Shown piece after piece: positions 49,401 to 60,208 of a stretch of 64,000 bases of DNA. The stretch comes from Anaeramoeba flamelloides (lineage: Eukaryota; Metamonada; Anaeramoebidae), in assembly GCA_027625915.1 (NCBI GenBank), contig JANTQA010000029.1, forward strand, positions 6,138,001 through 6,202,000, given 5' to 3'. Numbering within the stretch: the stretch's first letter is position 1; each line of letters opens with the position of its first letter. A program made the translations under genes and the position numbers. The notes beneath the pieces were generated by a model. That model did no database searches and was not told the DNA's origin. It saw only the letters and a list, made by a program, of their open reading frames with translations.

Positions 49401-50657
49401 AAATCCAAAAAAAACATAAACACAAAACTACAAATTCAACTGGATACAATAACTTTAATTTTTTTTCCTATAAATTTGTTTTTGAATTCTTTATTTTTTT
49501 TTGTATTTCTTCACTTGCTTCTGATCCTCAATTTTTCTTTTTTTCTAGACTCTTCATTAAAATAACTTTCAAAATTAAATTAATTTTAAAATACTTCTAT
49601 TAACTGTTTCTAGATGAATGTCTATATCGACTCTTTGAATTATAAGACACAAATTTACTTAGTTTTCTTCAAAATTCTCTATTTAGCATTTAAAGTAGTT
49701 TTTTTCAACACATAACCCTTAACAATAAATCCGAAATTCTTCTCAAAATTTTTGACACGACATTTATTTTTTTTTGATTTGATTGATAATTTTTTATTTT
49801 TTCGTTTGTGATTTATGTAAATGATAAATAATTGTTAACATTCCAATTAGTTGGTGGGTTTAATATTGATATTTTGTTATAATTTATGAAGATTTTTTTT
49901 TTAAAAATTGAATTTTGATATGTCAAAAATTTTCTGAATTGGTGTTTAGATTCAATTTGGTGTTATTTTCTTAAAAATTAATTGAAAATCATTTGTATAA
50001 TTTGGCTGTTGGTTTATTTTCATTAAATTACATAATTTATTATGAATTCGCCCAGATTCGTGCTAAATAATTCTTCAGTAATTGATATTGGAATGAAAAT
50101 TTTCAAAATTAAATACATTTCTAGAACATTTTTAAAAACTATTCAATTGCAAACCTGAATGAATTTCTGTGATTATTTTATTAATTTCAGAGTTCAATTA
50201 TTTTTCAAATTATTCTAGAGATTAATTAAAATTCTTTTCTATTTCAATTAATTTAATAATAGATACTTTTAATTCAGGAAAACATTTTAACAAATTAATG
50301 AATAACATTTATGTTCTTTTTCTTTTTGAAAAAATCTTTTTTTTTTTTTTTTCTGCTTATTCAAAAAAATATTATTTATTGTTTTTCAAATTTATCATTA
50401 ATTTTTTCTTAAATTTAATTATTTTAGGAAGAGCAGGCAAATGGGAAGTTATTTGTGATTTAAAAGCAAATTTAAATGACTACGATCCAGATGCCGCATT
50501 ACGAAGCATGTATTTGGTGGTATTACTTTATCTAATTGTAACAGCGGGATTAGAATTAAGAAGATTGTTGGCCTTGAATTTTCTTGCAGGTGCAACAGAT
50601 TTAGATAATTCAGATAGTGAAAAACAATTAGACACCTTTGACTCTGATAGTTTTTGA
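46498..50657 (+). CDS. Multi-pass membrane protein, three exons with a 3.2 kb intron
   Basis: I read exons 46498-46878, 47094-47190 and 50428-50657. The borders are GT-AG and the phases (0, then 1) match, giving 708 bases or 235 residues. Exon 1 encodes three hydrophobic helices (YILLGAFAILFIMNSI, IFTLVLTVINVLLIASVFYL, WTGVFLLFPGYNLIACGLL) separated by a basic loop (KHRRCRQY). Exon 2 adds NCGFCAWLISIFSQLGSVEC. Exon 3 adds a final helix (YLVVLLYLIVTAGLELRRLL) and an acidic Asp/Ser-rich tail. I do not recognise the family. The second intron is 3237 bases, far longer than other introns here (about 75-470 bases), and is packed with inverted-repeat elements. Exon 3 could instead belong to a different gene, but the phase and topology fit. 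Confidence 0.65.
47561..47732. repeat. Inverted repeat within the long intron
   Basis: TTACTGGTATTTGAATTATA at the left mirrors TATAATTCAAATACCAGTA at the right. The arms continue through GGAAAATTTTCACTTC against GAAGTGAAAATTTTTTCCC. A related single arm occurs near 24001 (CCCATTTATAATTCAAAGAC). Confidence 0.75.
47798..48166. repeat. Large palindrome within the long intron
   Basis: The outer arms are near perfect for about 60 bases: AAGAGTAAATATGAATGTTG at the left and CAACATTCATATTTACTCTT at the right, continuing through GAGTTTTTACAATTTTCGAG. A second, inner pair is AATCGTTTGGTAAATACCAA against TTGGTATTTACCAAACGATT (47944 to about 48022). An ORF of 143 codons runs along it but is a by-product of the palindrome. 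Confidence 0.85.
48605..49190. mobile_element. Possible nested inverted-repeat element
   Basis: The left end contains ACACAAATGTAAATATGAAC and CTTCAAAAATAGAGTTTTTT. The right end contains their inverted equivalents (CCCTATTTTTCAAAGACTTT and CATATTTACCTTGTGTAGTT). These ends resemble the arms of the 47798-48166 palindrome, suggesting one family. It encloses the family F hairpin at 48891-49022. Confidence 0.5.
48891..49022. repeat. Family F hairpin with repeated AGTGCC motif
   Basis: Four tandem AGTGCC units (AAGTGCCATCAAGTGCCGTA, then GAGTGCCATAGAGTGCCTAG) lie between arms GGAATTCTGGAAAACCTAAC and GATTCTGGAAAAGCTAACGG, with TTCCAGAATTCAAAAGAAT inverted against ATTCTTTTGGATTCTGGAA. Confidence 0.75.
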
Positions 50658-51051
50658 ATTATTTGATTTTTTCTTTTGAAAATTTTTAATTTGTTTATAG
50701 TTATTTTATTTTATTTAATTTTATTTTTTTTATTTTGGAACTTTTTAATTTGTATTTTTAATTCTAATTTAATAACGAAAAGATTCATTAAATTATTTAT
50801 TGTTATTTGAATTGAATTGAAATAAATAAAAAAAAATATTTAATTTTAGATGCATTGTCAATTTTTTTTTAAAAATTTTTGAGGATAGAGCTATCTATGA
50901 ATGTCTTTGAATATTATTTATATATAAAGTATGAAGAAGATTGATCACAAGATCATTTTCTGATAGGAGAAATCCCAAAGTCACAACGGTAAATGGAATA
51001 AAATATATTACTATTGTTAGATTGATTTATTTAAAAATTATTTAAATTCTA

Positions 51052-51592
51052 AACTCTTTTTCAGTCAAAAGGAATGAGTTTTATTGAAGAAATAGAACAA
51101 ATTCTATGAGTTTAATCTAATATTCTTCTCAAAATAAATTTTCAATTTTTAATAAAAAATCATTTTTTTCGACATTTCGTCAATTTTTTTTTTTTTTTTT
51201 TTTTTTTTATATTTTACTTTTTCCTTTTTTTATTAAATTTGAAAAAAAATTGTTTGAAACCTTCAAATTAACTTTAAGAAAATTATATACTTCAATATAA
51301 TTTAAAATCAATAAATTTACTAGTCAAAAATCTTATTGTCAACAATTTTAATTTCCTAAAGAAATAGATAAAACTTTTGAGAGATGTTCCAATAAAAAGT
51401 GGCCCTAAAATTTTTTTACAACATTTATTTTTTTTCCAAAATTTATCATTTGTTAAATTATTTCTTTTTTGATTATCAACTCTAATCTAAAACTTATAAT
51501 TTTTCCTATTTCTAAACACTCTTAGTTTAGTTTATTCTTAAAAAAAATGAATTTTTCATTTTTGGCTTTTTCAATTTGAGTGAAATTGAGTT
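51052..51592. mobile_element. Family C inverted-repeat element, copy 1
   Basis: The left end AACTCTTTTTCAGTCAAAAG follows TA. The right end AATTTGAGTGAAATTGAGTT is its inverted form. The interior, TTTTATTGAAGAAATAGAAC and CAACAATTTTAATTTCCTAA, matches the copy at 61258-61813. A T run of more than 20 bases lies in the middle, as in the other copies. There is no ORF. Confidence 0.75.
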
Positions 51593-52509
51593 AAGAATCA
51601 ATTTTACTAAATATACATAAAAAACAAAATAATTCTGAAATTGCTTTGAATTTTTAAACCATCTTTTTTTTTTCATTGAGATGTTCTTTTTGTAATTATT
51701 TTTTCGATATTAGACAATTTAATGTTTTTCATTTAACCTTTGAAACTATATCTTGGTTTTTACGTATTTTGTTAACAATATTTTCATAAAAGAATCCTGA
51801 AAACAAAATATATCGAGGGGTTTAAAAGACAACAAATAAGGAATGGGATAGTTCAAACCAATCTCTTGTTTATTCTCATCCGGTTTAAGAAGATTAAAGA
51901 AGAAATAATACTTTGAAAATAAGTTTTTATCAATTGAATTTTTTTCATAATCCACGATTCAAAAAAAATAATTTGGAAAGGTGATCTTTCTTGCAATAGG
52001 TTCTAAAAGAAAAGATTAGTTGAAAAAAACACACCTTCATATTCTATTTTATTAATATATTTTTTCATGAATTACAAATATTCACAGAAACACATTTCTA
52101 GATCCAAAAACAATAATATAATAAAGCCAAAAATTAAATAAAAAAAAAAATTTGTTCTAAAAATCGAAAAATTAAAGATTCAAAACTGATTTATTTTGGT
52201 TATTTTCACAAAGATGAGCTGCTAATGATATTATGATTTCTAACTTTAAAAATCTAAGGACACTCAAAAATAATATATATATATATATATATATATATTC
52301 TTTCAGTAATGTTTTCACAATTAATATTTTCAAAAAGTTAAAACAGACCTATTTACTTAATCAAAAATAAAACCCATTTCAATAATTATGATTATTTCAA
52401 CTTTTAAATTGGAAAAAAGGAATGATATCTAATATGAACCCTTTTCTTTCTTACAAATCATCGTTTTTTTTTTTTAACATTAATTTCCAATATTAATTTT
52501 AATAATTCT
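51593..52509. other. AT-rich spacer with a (TA)n tract
   Basis: No gene is seen. A (TA)n microsatellite spans about 52273-52298. Confidence 0.5.
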
Positions 52510-52975
52510 TTCAGGTCACTATCATGAAAAAATTTTTTCAAAAAAAAGTTTTATATTTGCTAATTTTGCCCTTTTTAATAACTTCAATAAAATCAAAAAC
52601 TCTAAGTTAATAAAGGATCTTGGATCAAAAAATATTTTTAAAGATATTTTACAACAGCAAGTTGGAAAATACATTTTTCCAGGTTCTATTAATATTTTTT
52701 TTCAATGTAATAGTAAAAAATTTGAAAACTTTTTTTCTTTACAGCTAAGAGGTCATTTTATACTATTTTAAAAGTATTTTAAATCTGGTGAATATATTTC
52801 AAATAGGGAACCAATAATTTTGATTATTAAAGAATTATTTAAGATTTAAATTGGAAAAAATATATTTTCTTTGATTTTCTGTTAGTTTTTTTTTAATTTT
52901 TGTAATAAATTGAAAATTTAATAAATTTTCGGTTTATTTGAAAAAGTAAAAAAAAAAACAAGTACACTCTCAACA
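52510..52975 (+). repeat. Dispersed repeat family G, copy
   Basis: This is homologous to 28605-29055 in the same orientation (TCAAAAAATATTTTTAAAGA, AAGTATTTTAAATCTGGTGA, CAAATAGGGAACCAAT) and to 15870-16260 inverted. Where the 28.6 kb copy continues into a family F hairpin, this one ends in ordinary spacer. Confidence 0.8.
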
Positions 52976-53755
52976 TTTATCAATAGTTATTTTTTTCCGT
53001 ATTTGAGTTTTTGAGATGAGTAGAGTGTTTTCAAAAATATTAGTTATTATCTCTTCAAAAAAATATCCAAAAGTTGAGATCAAAGAAAATTCATTATCAC
53101 ATCCATTTAAAAATTTTTACCCCAAAATAGAATTTTTTTTCAAGACTAGAGACTTTTAAAAATTGTTGTACTATTAATAACAATAAATACAATAGTACAA
53201 AGATTTTTAAGAACTGGAATGTTGATTAAATTGTGAATAAGCTCAATTAACAAGGATGAAATGATAATTGAAATTGTAGTTTTGTCTAACTTTTTTTTTT
53301 CAATTTTATTTTTTCATACGAGTGGTGTATGTTATTCCTGTGGTAATAATCATTCTATAAAATATTTCTTAAAAACTAAAAAAGTTTACTATTAAAAAAT
53401 AATTTCTAGTAATAAAAACAACCATGTAGCTGTTTATTAGAAATTATTTTGAATAAAATAACATCAAAAGTATAAGATCATTGGTTTTAGAGAAGTTTCT
53501 TAAACAAAATGTTTATATTCTAATCAAATAATTACTGTGTTAACCAAATTTGAAATAAGCATATTTAAATTATAAAATCAATTAATAAACTGATATTTAC
53601 TTTTAAAAATACAAAAATGTAAAATAAAAAGATCAAAACTAAAAATGAATTATTATTAATAATAACAATCTGAATTTATATATTTATTGTTTTTTTTAAA
53701 TAAAAAAATTAATATTTTCATATTCAAAGGAATTAAATTATTTATAAATTATTAA
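52976..53755. other. AT-rich 3' flank of the PIP kinase gene
   Basis: No feature is recognised. Confidence 0.45.
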
Positions 53756-54949
53756 TTATTTTTTTGGCGATATTGTTATTTTTTTTACTAAATTAATAAA
53801 TCGTTTAGCATAGAGTTCTGGATCAACTGCGGACATTTCTGTTTTAGTTAAATGTTTTATTGTTTTAAATCCATGTTCAACTTTTTTTTTAACATTATAG
53901 ACCTGTAAACAATCTATCATTCCTAAAAAATATATTTTAATATTTTTTTCTTCAGATGATGATGATTTATCTGCTAATTGAACAGATTTTATTCCACCAT
54001 TATATCGTTTAAATGTAGAAACCCTTTGAAAAAGAAATAATGTAGAGTTTGTTTTATTTTTATTGTTTGCTTTCTTTTCTAATTTTTCAATTTCTTGTTC
54101 ATTTAAATGGTGAATTCCTAATAACAGCGAATAATCCATGATTGAAAATTTTTTTAAAAAGGTAGAATCAGAAGTAATTTGAGAAATTAATTTATTTCTT
54201 AAATTTTTTGGTAATATTAATTTATCATTTAAATCATTATCTTTTAAGATTTTTAATTTTTTTTTCTTTCTGTTTCCTCCCCTATTGATTTTTGATCCCT
54301 TTAGGTCATATACTTGATCCATTTTAAAATCTGTAGAAAATACATTATTCATAATAATGAAATAGAAAGTATCAGTTGGTGTTGTAATAGAATAATGCCC
54401 ATAAAATAATGTTAATAGTGTATTTGGATTGGTTATTATATACCGATAATACTCTTTGAGAATTTGATTTAATAGGTTTGATTCACTTTTTTCAATGAAT
54501 TTTAAAACAAAGTTTTTATCTTTTGAAATAAAAAAATTTGCACCAGATCTTCCTCCATCTTGAACCATTATTTCTAATCCCTCTTATATTTTTTATTTTT
54601 TGTTGTTTTTTTATTTTTTATTTGATATTTTTGTAATTTGGAGAAAAAAAAAATAAACAATAAGAATACTAATAGAAAAATAATTAAAATAGTTTGAAAT
54701 ATTACTTTGTTTTGAACATAAGCTGGTGACATACTGCCTTGCCGAAATATTAAAATGAACTCTTAAATGATGATAAACAAGTGGTCCAAATTCTTGAAAT
54801 ATGTAGGCTGGTTGTTCTTTTATTTGATTAGTATTATCATTCTCTTTGATTTGATTTCCCAGTGAGTCCAATTCAATTTTTGATATTTGTTGGAAAAATT
54901 CGTCGTCAAAAGTTTGCTTTCTTAATAATTTCCCTTTTAATGATTGGTT
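53756..54949 (-). CDS. Phosphatidylinositol phosphate kinase (PIPK), 5' exons not found
   Basis: PIP kinases phosphorylate phosphatidylinositol monophosphates to PI(4,5)P2 at membranes. Two exons are clear: 54949-54706 and 54582-53756. They are joined by a 123-base intron in phase 1 and give 356 residues to TAA. The first encodes YIFQEFGPLVYHHLRVHFNI and SARQYVTSLCSK, the conserved start of the kinase fold. The second has the glycine loop GGRSGANFFIS, the ATP-site Lys in FVLKFIEKSE, NPNTLLTLFYGHYSI, FIIMNNVF, YDLKGSKINRG, the catalytic IMDYSLLLGIH, FLGMIDCLQVYNVKKKVEHG and the activation-loop end SAVDPELYAKRF. All core motifs are intact. The frame is open upstream to an acceptor (CTATAG) at 54949, so at least one earlier exon is missing. 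Whether it is type I or type II was not decided. Confidence 0.9.
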
Positions 54950-55390
54950 CTATAGATTTCAATTATTTATAAAATGTGATTAGCATTAGTAAAAATTTTG
55001 AATTGTCTTTATTACAATCTCTAAAAGCCATTTTATTAATTGTGAAATAAATAAATAATATCCTTAAGATAAAGCACTGGTAATATCATTTTTTTTTTTT
55101 TTTTTTCTGTTATTACAATTGCTTTTAAATAAAATTTGAAAATTAAATATTTTGATAATTCATATCAAATTAAAAATCGAACTCTTATTGTAGACTAAAA
55201 AAAAAAAAATTGAGAAAATGAGTTACTAAAAAATTCATTTTAACTAGTTTTGACTTTAATATTACCTGATATCAATTTAAAATAGGTTAATTTTCAATTT
55301 TGGATGTTGTCTTATATATATATATTATTATTATTAAATAAGAAGTGTGAATTAAATTCTTGTTATTGTTAGGTTTTCTCAGATTTCTTA
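54950..55390. other. Region upstream of PIPK
   Basis: The missing 5' exon(s) of the PIPK gene should lie here or further right. A minus-strand ATG near 55032 (MAFRDCNKD) is possible, but its GTAATA donor would be out of phase. A (TA)n/(TTA)n tract lies at about 55315-55338. Confidence 0.35.
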
Positions 55391-55945
55391 ACTCCAATTC
55401 AAAATTTTTGAACACACCAAAATTCAATTTTTGAAAAAAAATCATTTTTTCTAATTTAGTCAAATTTTTTTTCTTTGTAACAATTTTTTTTTTTTTCTAT
55501 TTGTTTTTTTTTTTTTTTTCTATTTGTTTTTTTTTTTTTTGATTTCTACCTTTTGGATATATATATTTTTTTTTAAAGAAAGTAAATTATAAAAAGAAAA
55601 ATCTTGAAAATTCCAAATAAACTTTAAAATTAAGGCTATGTAATGTATTATAAAATTAATATATTTACTATTAAAAAATATTAGTATTAACAATTTTAAA
55701 TTTTCCAATGAAAAAAAATGAAATTTTAAATGATATGTTTGATTGAAAGTGGACCAAAACATTTTTTAACATTTTATTTTTTTTTGAAAATTTATATTTT
55801 GTTCAGGCATTTCTTTTATGAATATCAACCCTAATCTAAGGTTTATTATTTCTCTTATTTCTAATTAATTTAGTATTGGTTGATTAGTAAAAAAAAAAAT
55901 TGAATTTTTCATTTTTGGTTGGGTTACTATGAGTGAAATGTAGTT
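55391..55945. mobile_element. Family C element, copy 2
   Basis: The left end ACTCCAATTCAAAATTTTTG is degraded. The right end TGAGTGAAATGTAGTT is followed by TA. The interior TTTAACATTTTATTTTTTTT and TGTTCAGGCATTTCTTTTAT matches copy 3, and T-rich runs occupy the centre. Confidence 0.65.
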
Positions 55946-56550
55946 TACAAAACCTAGAAAAGCTATTACTCTGCGTCACCACCCTAATCTTATATTTCCT
56001 TTTGGAGGGGGATAATAAGCGTAAAATCAGAGATTTCACAATTATTAATTATTGAAAATAATTTCAAACTATCTTGGTTTAAAATTAATTCATTAAGATT
56101 TATTTCTTTTTAATTTATTTTGAAATATTAATCTATCATTTTTCTACCGACGACACATCAATAAAAAAATATATAATTTAAATTTTATCTTCTTGTTTTG
56201 ATCTTCCATTGAGATTTTGCCTTTAGATTTATCACTTAAAACCCAGGGCAATAAATAAAAAGTTTATTTTCAGTAAGGAATTGTTAAATTAAAATCAGAA
56301 AGCAAAAGTAATATTTCAATTCTTTTACTGAAATAACTCAGAATAATAATAAATATTGAAATTAAAGCAAATCACCTCCAGGACGTTCAAAATAAATACA
56401 AATATAATGTCCAGCTAGCAAATATGAAAGTATCAAATAATAAGATTTGAGTGGTTAGAACATGAAGTACAAAAAAAAACCCTTGATCACAAAAACTAAA
56501 AGTTTGTTTAATTCTAGTTAGGATTGAACAGCTAATGAGTTTCTTTAATA
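55946..56550. other. AT-rich spacer
   Basis: No gene is seen. A relatively GC-rich patch at 55970-56030 shows no cloverleaf or ORF. Confidence 0.45.
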
Positions 56551-56748
56551 CAGCCAGTTCCACTTTTAAGACATAAACTTTCAATCCAATTTAAGGTACA
56601 AAAAAATCTCAAATTAGAGCACATTTTTTGGAATTTTTTTTATACACAATTTATTTTCCCAGAATTTGAATTTTTTCTCTGAATTTCGTATTTTTTTTTC
56701 GCCTTAGTTTTTCATTAAATATTTGTGCCTTGAAAGTGGAACTGACTG
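56551..56748. mobile_element. Family B mini-element, copy 3
   Basis: The 198-base element has TA flanks (56549-56550, 56749-56750). The left end CAGCCAGTTCCACTTTTAAG pairs with the right end TGAAAGTGGAACTGACTG. Confidence 0.85.
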
Positions 56749-57122
56749 TATAAAAAGTGTAATTTTGGAAAAAAATGATTCGAAAAATCCTTCGTTTGTA
56801 CACCTTGATTTATTTTCTCTTTTTTAATTGCCTTACCATTGTATTAGAAATAAAAGGTAATTGTATTAAAATTAAAATTATCTTTTCAGTTAAAATAGAA
56901 CAATTCCTTGATAAATAAACTTGAATTTAGAACATTAATTTTGAAAAGCACCAAGATCTACAAACTTCTCTTTGAAAAAGAGAAACAAAATAATATTTTT
57001 TAAAAACACATATTTTGTTTTACTTTTAAACAAGCGGGATGTGGTTGACAAAACTGAAACTTAAACAAAAAACATAAAAGAACATGTGAAGATTATTTTC
57101 TTCTTTTCTGTTTACTCATTTC
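56749..57122. other. Spacer downstream of the coiled-coil gene
   Basis: AT-rich 3' flank. Nothing specific is seen. Confidence 0.4.
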
Positions 57123-57415
57123 TTAAGATTGTGAACTTTTCTGAATCAGATCAAATAACAAATTGGAAGCTACACCAAACCATAATTCGGTTTTTAGGAT
57201 TTCTTTGAAATCTAATGATCCAACAAATGCTTTTTATTGGGAAATAAGAGTAAAAAACCAAAGAAAAAAAAAATATTAGAAAACTTACACTAATTTGAAC
57301 TCCTTGTTGAAAAGCCAGAAGAATTTTACTAAGATCAGTCATTTTATTTTCTATTTTGAAATTAAAAAACAAAGAAGAAAGATAAATGAGAAAAATATAC
57401 ACCAAAAAATAAAAA

Positions 57416-57458
<43 letters not shown>

Positions 57459-58113
57459 CAAAAGATTTCTTCCTACCTGAAACAAATTTCGAAAATTGGT
57501 TTTCTGTTGAAAGTTTTGTTAAGTCTTGATTTTGGATCATTTTATTATTCATGTTCTTATTGCTTTGTTTTGTTTTGTTTTTTTGGAACTTATTGTTCTT
57601 TTTGATTTGCTTATTATCATGTTTCTCATTTTCGTTTTTTCCAATTTTTGACCAGTCTTCAATTCCTTCATCAACTGCATCGTGGATATATTTTAATTCA
57701 GACAAAATTCTATTTTTGTTCTGATGATACATGCTCGCGATCTGTTTAAAATCGTCAATTGATTTCTTGCTTTCATTATTCTTTTTTAATTGATTAATTT
57801 GCTCATTCAGATCCAGTTTTTCTTGGGGGACATGATCAAAAATTTTACCAATTGACGGCAAATCATCAATAAGTTTATTTATTTTATACGAGATTTCAGG
57901 TTCACCAAGAGACTTTGTAAATTCTGTTGATAAAATAGTGTTATTAATTGATTGGATTTGTTCCAAAATTGAATCGAATGTTTGGCTTTTTAGGGTCTCC
58001 AATTCTTTATTCTTTTGTTCTGATTCTTTTGTTTTCGTGGTGTCAAGAGGTGTAGAGTCTAAAGATAGTTCTTGTATTTTTTCCAGGAATTGTTGATCGG
58101 AAATCTTGCTCAT
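57123..58113 (-). CDS. Hypothetical coiled-coil protein, three exons
   Basis: I read exon 1 as 58113-57477, exon 2 as 57350-57291 and exon 3 as 57211-57123 (or 57229-57123, adding six residues). Exon 1 ends in phase 1 at GTAGGA and continues in frame into exon 2 (ENKMTDLSKILLAFQQGVQI). The exon 2 donor is either GTGTAAG (phase 1, used here) or GTAAGT two bases later, which would hit a stop. Exon 3 ends FKEILKTELWFGVASNLLFD then LIQKSSQS and TAA. The product is about 261 residues, Lys/Glu/Gln/Asn-rich and largely helical, with no motif I recognise. Intron 1 carries a 33-base T run on the coding strand. Exon 3 keeps a protein-like composition, which supports the model. Confidence 0.6.
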
Positions 58114-58187
58114 ATTTTATAAGTTTTAAAAAAAGTTGATTGGGAAAAAATGAAAAATATTTCGAAAAACCGATGCAAATGATTTAA

Positions 58188-58813
58188 GGTTTACCATCCA
58201 TGAAATTTGAAAAAAGATTATCTTGTATCGGGCGTGGTGATTTGTTAATTTGGTTCTTAGTTGATCGATCATTGGACTTGGTATGGGTTTTAATAGTGGT
58301 TCAAAAGGGTAATTTTTGACAATTTATTATTTAATTTTTCTGAAATTCAAATTGAAGAGTGTAAGATTAATAGATTGGTAGGTGTTCAAGAATAACTTTC
58401 GAAGTCTGAATTGATGAATGTAAGACAAATAAAATCAGTAGGTAAGTTTGAAAAAAAAATTTTTTTTCTGAGTTATCAAATAAATTATTTGGGTTTGGTT
58501 TTATTTTGATCGTTGATAAATATATATATATATATATATATATATTTAGTTAATTGTGTATAACTTAAATAAAAATTTCAATACACAAACCAAAAATTTA
58601 AATTTATTATAAAAAATACCTTCCAAAATATTAATCTTACACTCTTCAATTTGAATTTCAGAAAAATTAAATAATAAATTGTCAAAAATTACCCTTTTGA
58701 ACCACTATTAAAACCCATACCAAGTCCAATGATCGATCAGCTAAGAACCAAATTAACAAGTCTCCACACCCGATACAAGATAATCTTATTTCAAATTTCA
58801 TGGATTGTAAACA
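58188..58813. mobile_element. TTAA-flanked long-inverted-repeat element (family E)
   Basis: The 626-base element is flanked by TTAA at 58184-58187 and 58814-58817. Inverted arms extend about 200 bases each: CATCCATGAAATTTGAAAAA mirrors TTTCAAATTTCATGGATTG; TTTTAATAGTGGTTCAAAAG mirrors CTTTTGAACCACTATTAAAA; GAAGAGTGTAAGATTAAT mirrors ATTAATCTTACACTCTTC. A (TA)n tract (58521-58546) sits in the loop. The ORF at 58729-58959 runs along the right arm and is not called. Confidence 0.85.
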
Positions 58814-58826
58814 TTAACGGGTTTAA

Positions 58827-60204
58827 GGGAGTAGCCACGGTAAAGAAAAATTTTTCACTTTTGTGCAATTCTGAAGAGGATCAGAAAATAACATTTTTTA
58901 CTCTGGTTGTACCTCATTGGTTTTTATTATTTAAAGTACTTCATACATTAGATTTTTGAAATTTTTTTTTCAAAGTCTCAAAGAAATTGCCACAATAGAA
59001 TGTTGAGTTGAATTGCTTAAAATAGTGTTTTGAATGTTGAATGACTTATCTTTTTATTCTTCTCTCAACATTCTATTGTGGTATTTAATTTTTTTCATTT
59101 TTTATTTTTTCATCATTTTTTGAGATTTTTTTAATCCTGACAAGATAAAGCAATTAGAAATATTTTTTTTATTAGTGGCATTTAGGATTAATGGATTTTG
59201 TTTAAAAGAACAACAATATTACAATTGAGAGAATATAAAAGGAAACATAAATGAGACTTAAATAGCTAGAAGAATTCCAAAAATTAGAATAATTAAGTAG
59301 AATTATTACTTGTTAGGATTGTAAAACGTTGGGTTTAGTGGAATTGGAGAAGTGAATATGATTATATGTTATCAAAGTTTAAACCACAAAATAGATACAC
59401 TTTTTATTCAAAGAATCTGAAATTATCTTCTCCCAGAAAAAAAAACTAAACCTCCATTCCCAAAATTTGGACACATCTAAAATCAAAAATAGTGAAACAA
59501 AAACTCAATTTACTATATTCTCCCAAACCTAAAATAAAACCAGATTTAAGTAACATAGTATTAATGGTTTTTTAAGTAATCATTTTCATCCAAATATAAG
59601 AAAACAATATAAAACAAAAAATCAAAACAAGTGTGTCCAAAAAAAAATGAAACGAGTTGAAATGAAAGAGTTTGAACAAAAAATATATTGGTAGATTTGT
59701 TAAAATTACACCATCAATGGTTGATCGATCAAATGATAAGATACCATGTACCGGTTGTATGTGGATTTATCACTTGAAGAAACTCAACTGTAACCATCTA
59801 TCAACCATCTATTAAAAATTTTCAGATCTAACTAAACCGATTAAGTACCTGAAAAAAAGAAAATGAAAACAAAAACAAAAAACACAAAAAATGATATAGT
59901 TTGTTGAATTAAAATTAATTTCCAAATTGATGTAAATCATGTTTTTGTTATTCTTCTAACTGTTTAAACTGTGTCCAAATTAATCGAATTAAGTTTATTT
60001 TAATAATAAAATAATAATAATAATAAAACTATTTTATCAATATAATCTCTTTTTTTTTATTGTTGAACATTACTAAAAAAAAAAATATCAAATAATTTTT
60101 TTAAAAAAAATTTTAGAGAATCTACAATCACACGCCACTAAAATAAAGTGTTCTTATCTCATCTCTCTCAAATTTTTATCATGTATTATAGTGTAGCCAC
60201 TCCC
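58827..60204. mobile_element. Candidate TTAA-flanked element with short TIRs
   Basis: TTAA at 58823-58826 is followed by GGGAGTAGCCACGGTA. At the other end TAGTGTAGCCACTCCC is followed by TTAA at 60205-60208. The 16-base ends match at 12 positions when inverted, and they are unusually GC-rich for this DNA. No transposase ORF is present in the 1378 bases. It would abut the family E element directly. Confidence 0.45.
58991..59081. repeat. Short perfect-arm hairpin
   Basis: CCACAATAGAATGTTGAG at 58991-59008 is exactly inverted as CTCAACATTCTATTGTGG at 59064-59081, around a 55-base loop. Confidence 0.8.
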
Positions 60205-60208
60205 TTAA

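Noticed and set aside
58729..58959. 76-codon ORF beginning MIDQLRTKLTSLHTRY
   Set aside because: It lies on the right arm of the TTAA element at 58188-58813. The matching left arm shows the sequence is not conserved as protein.
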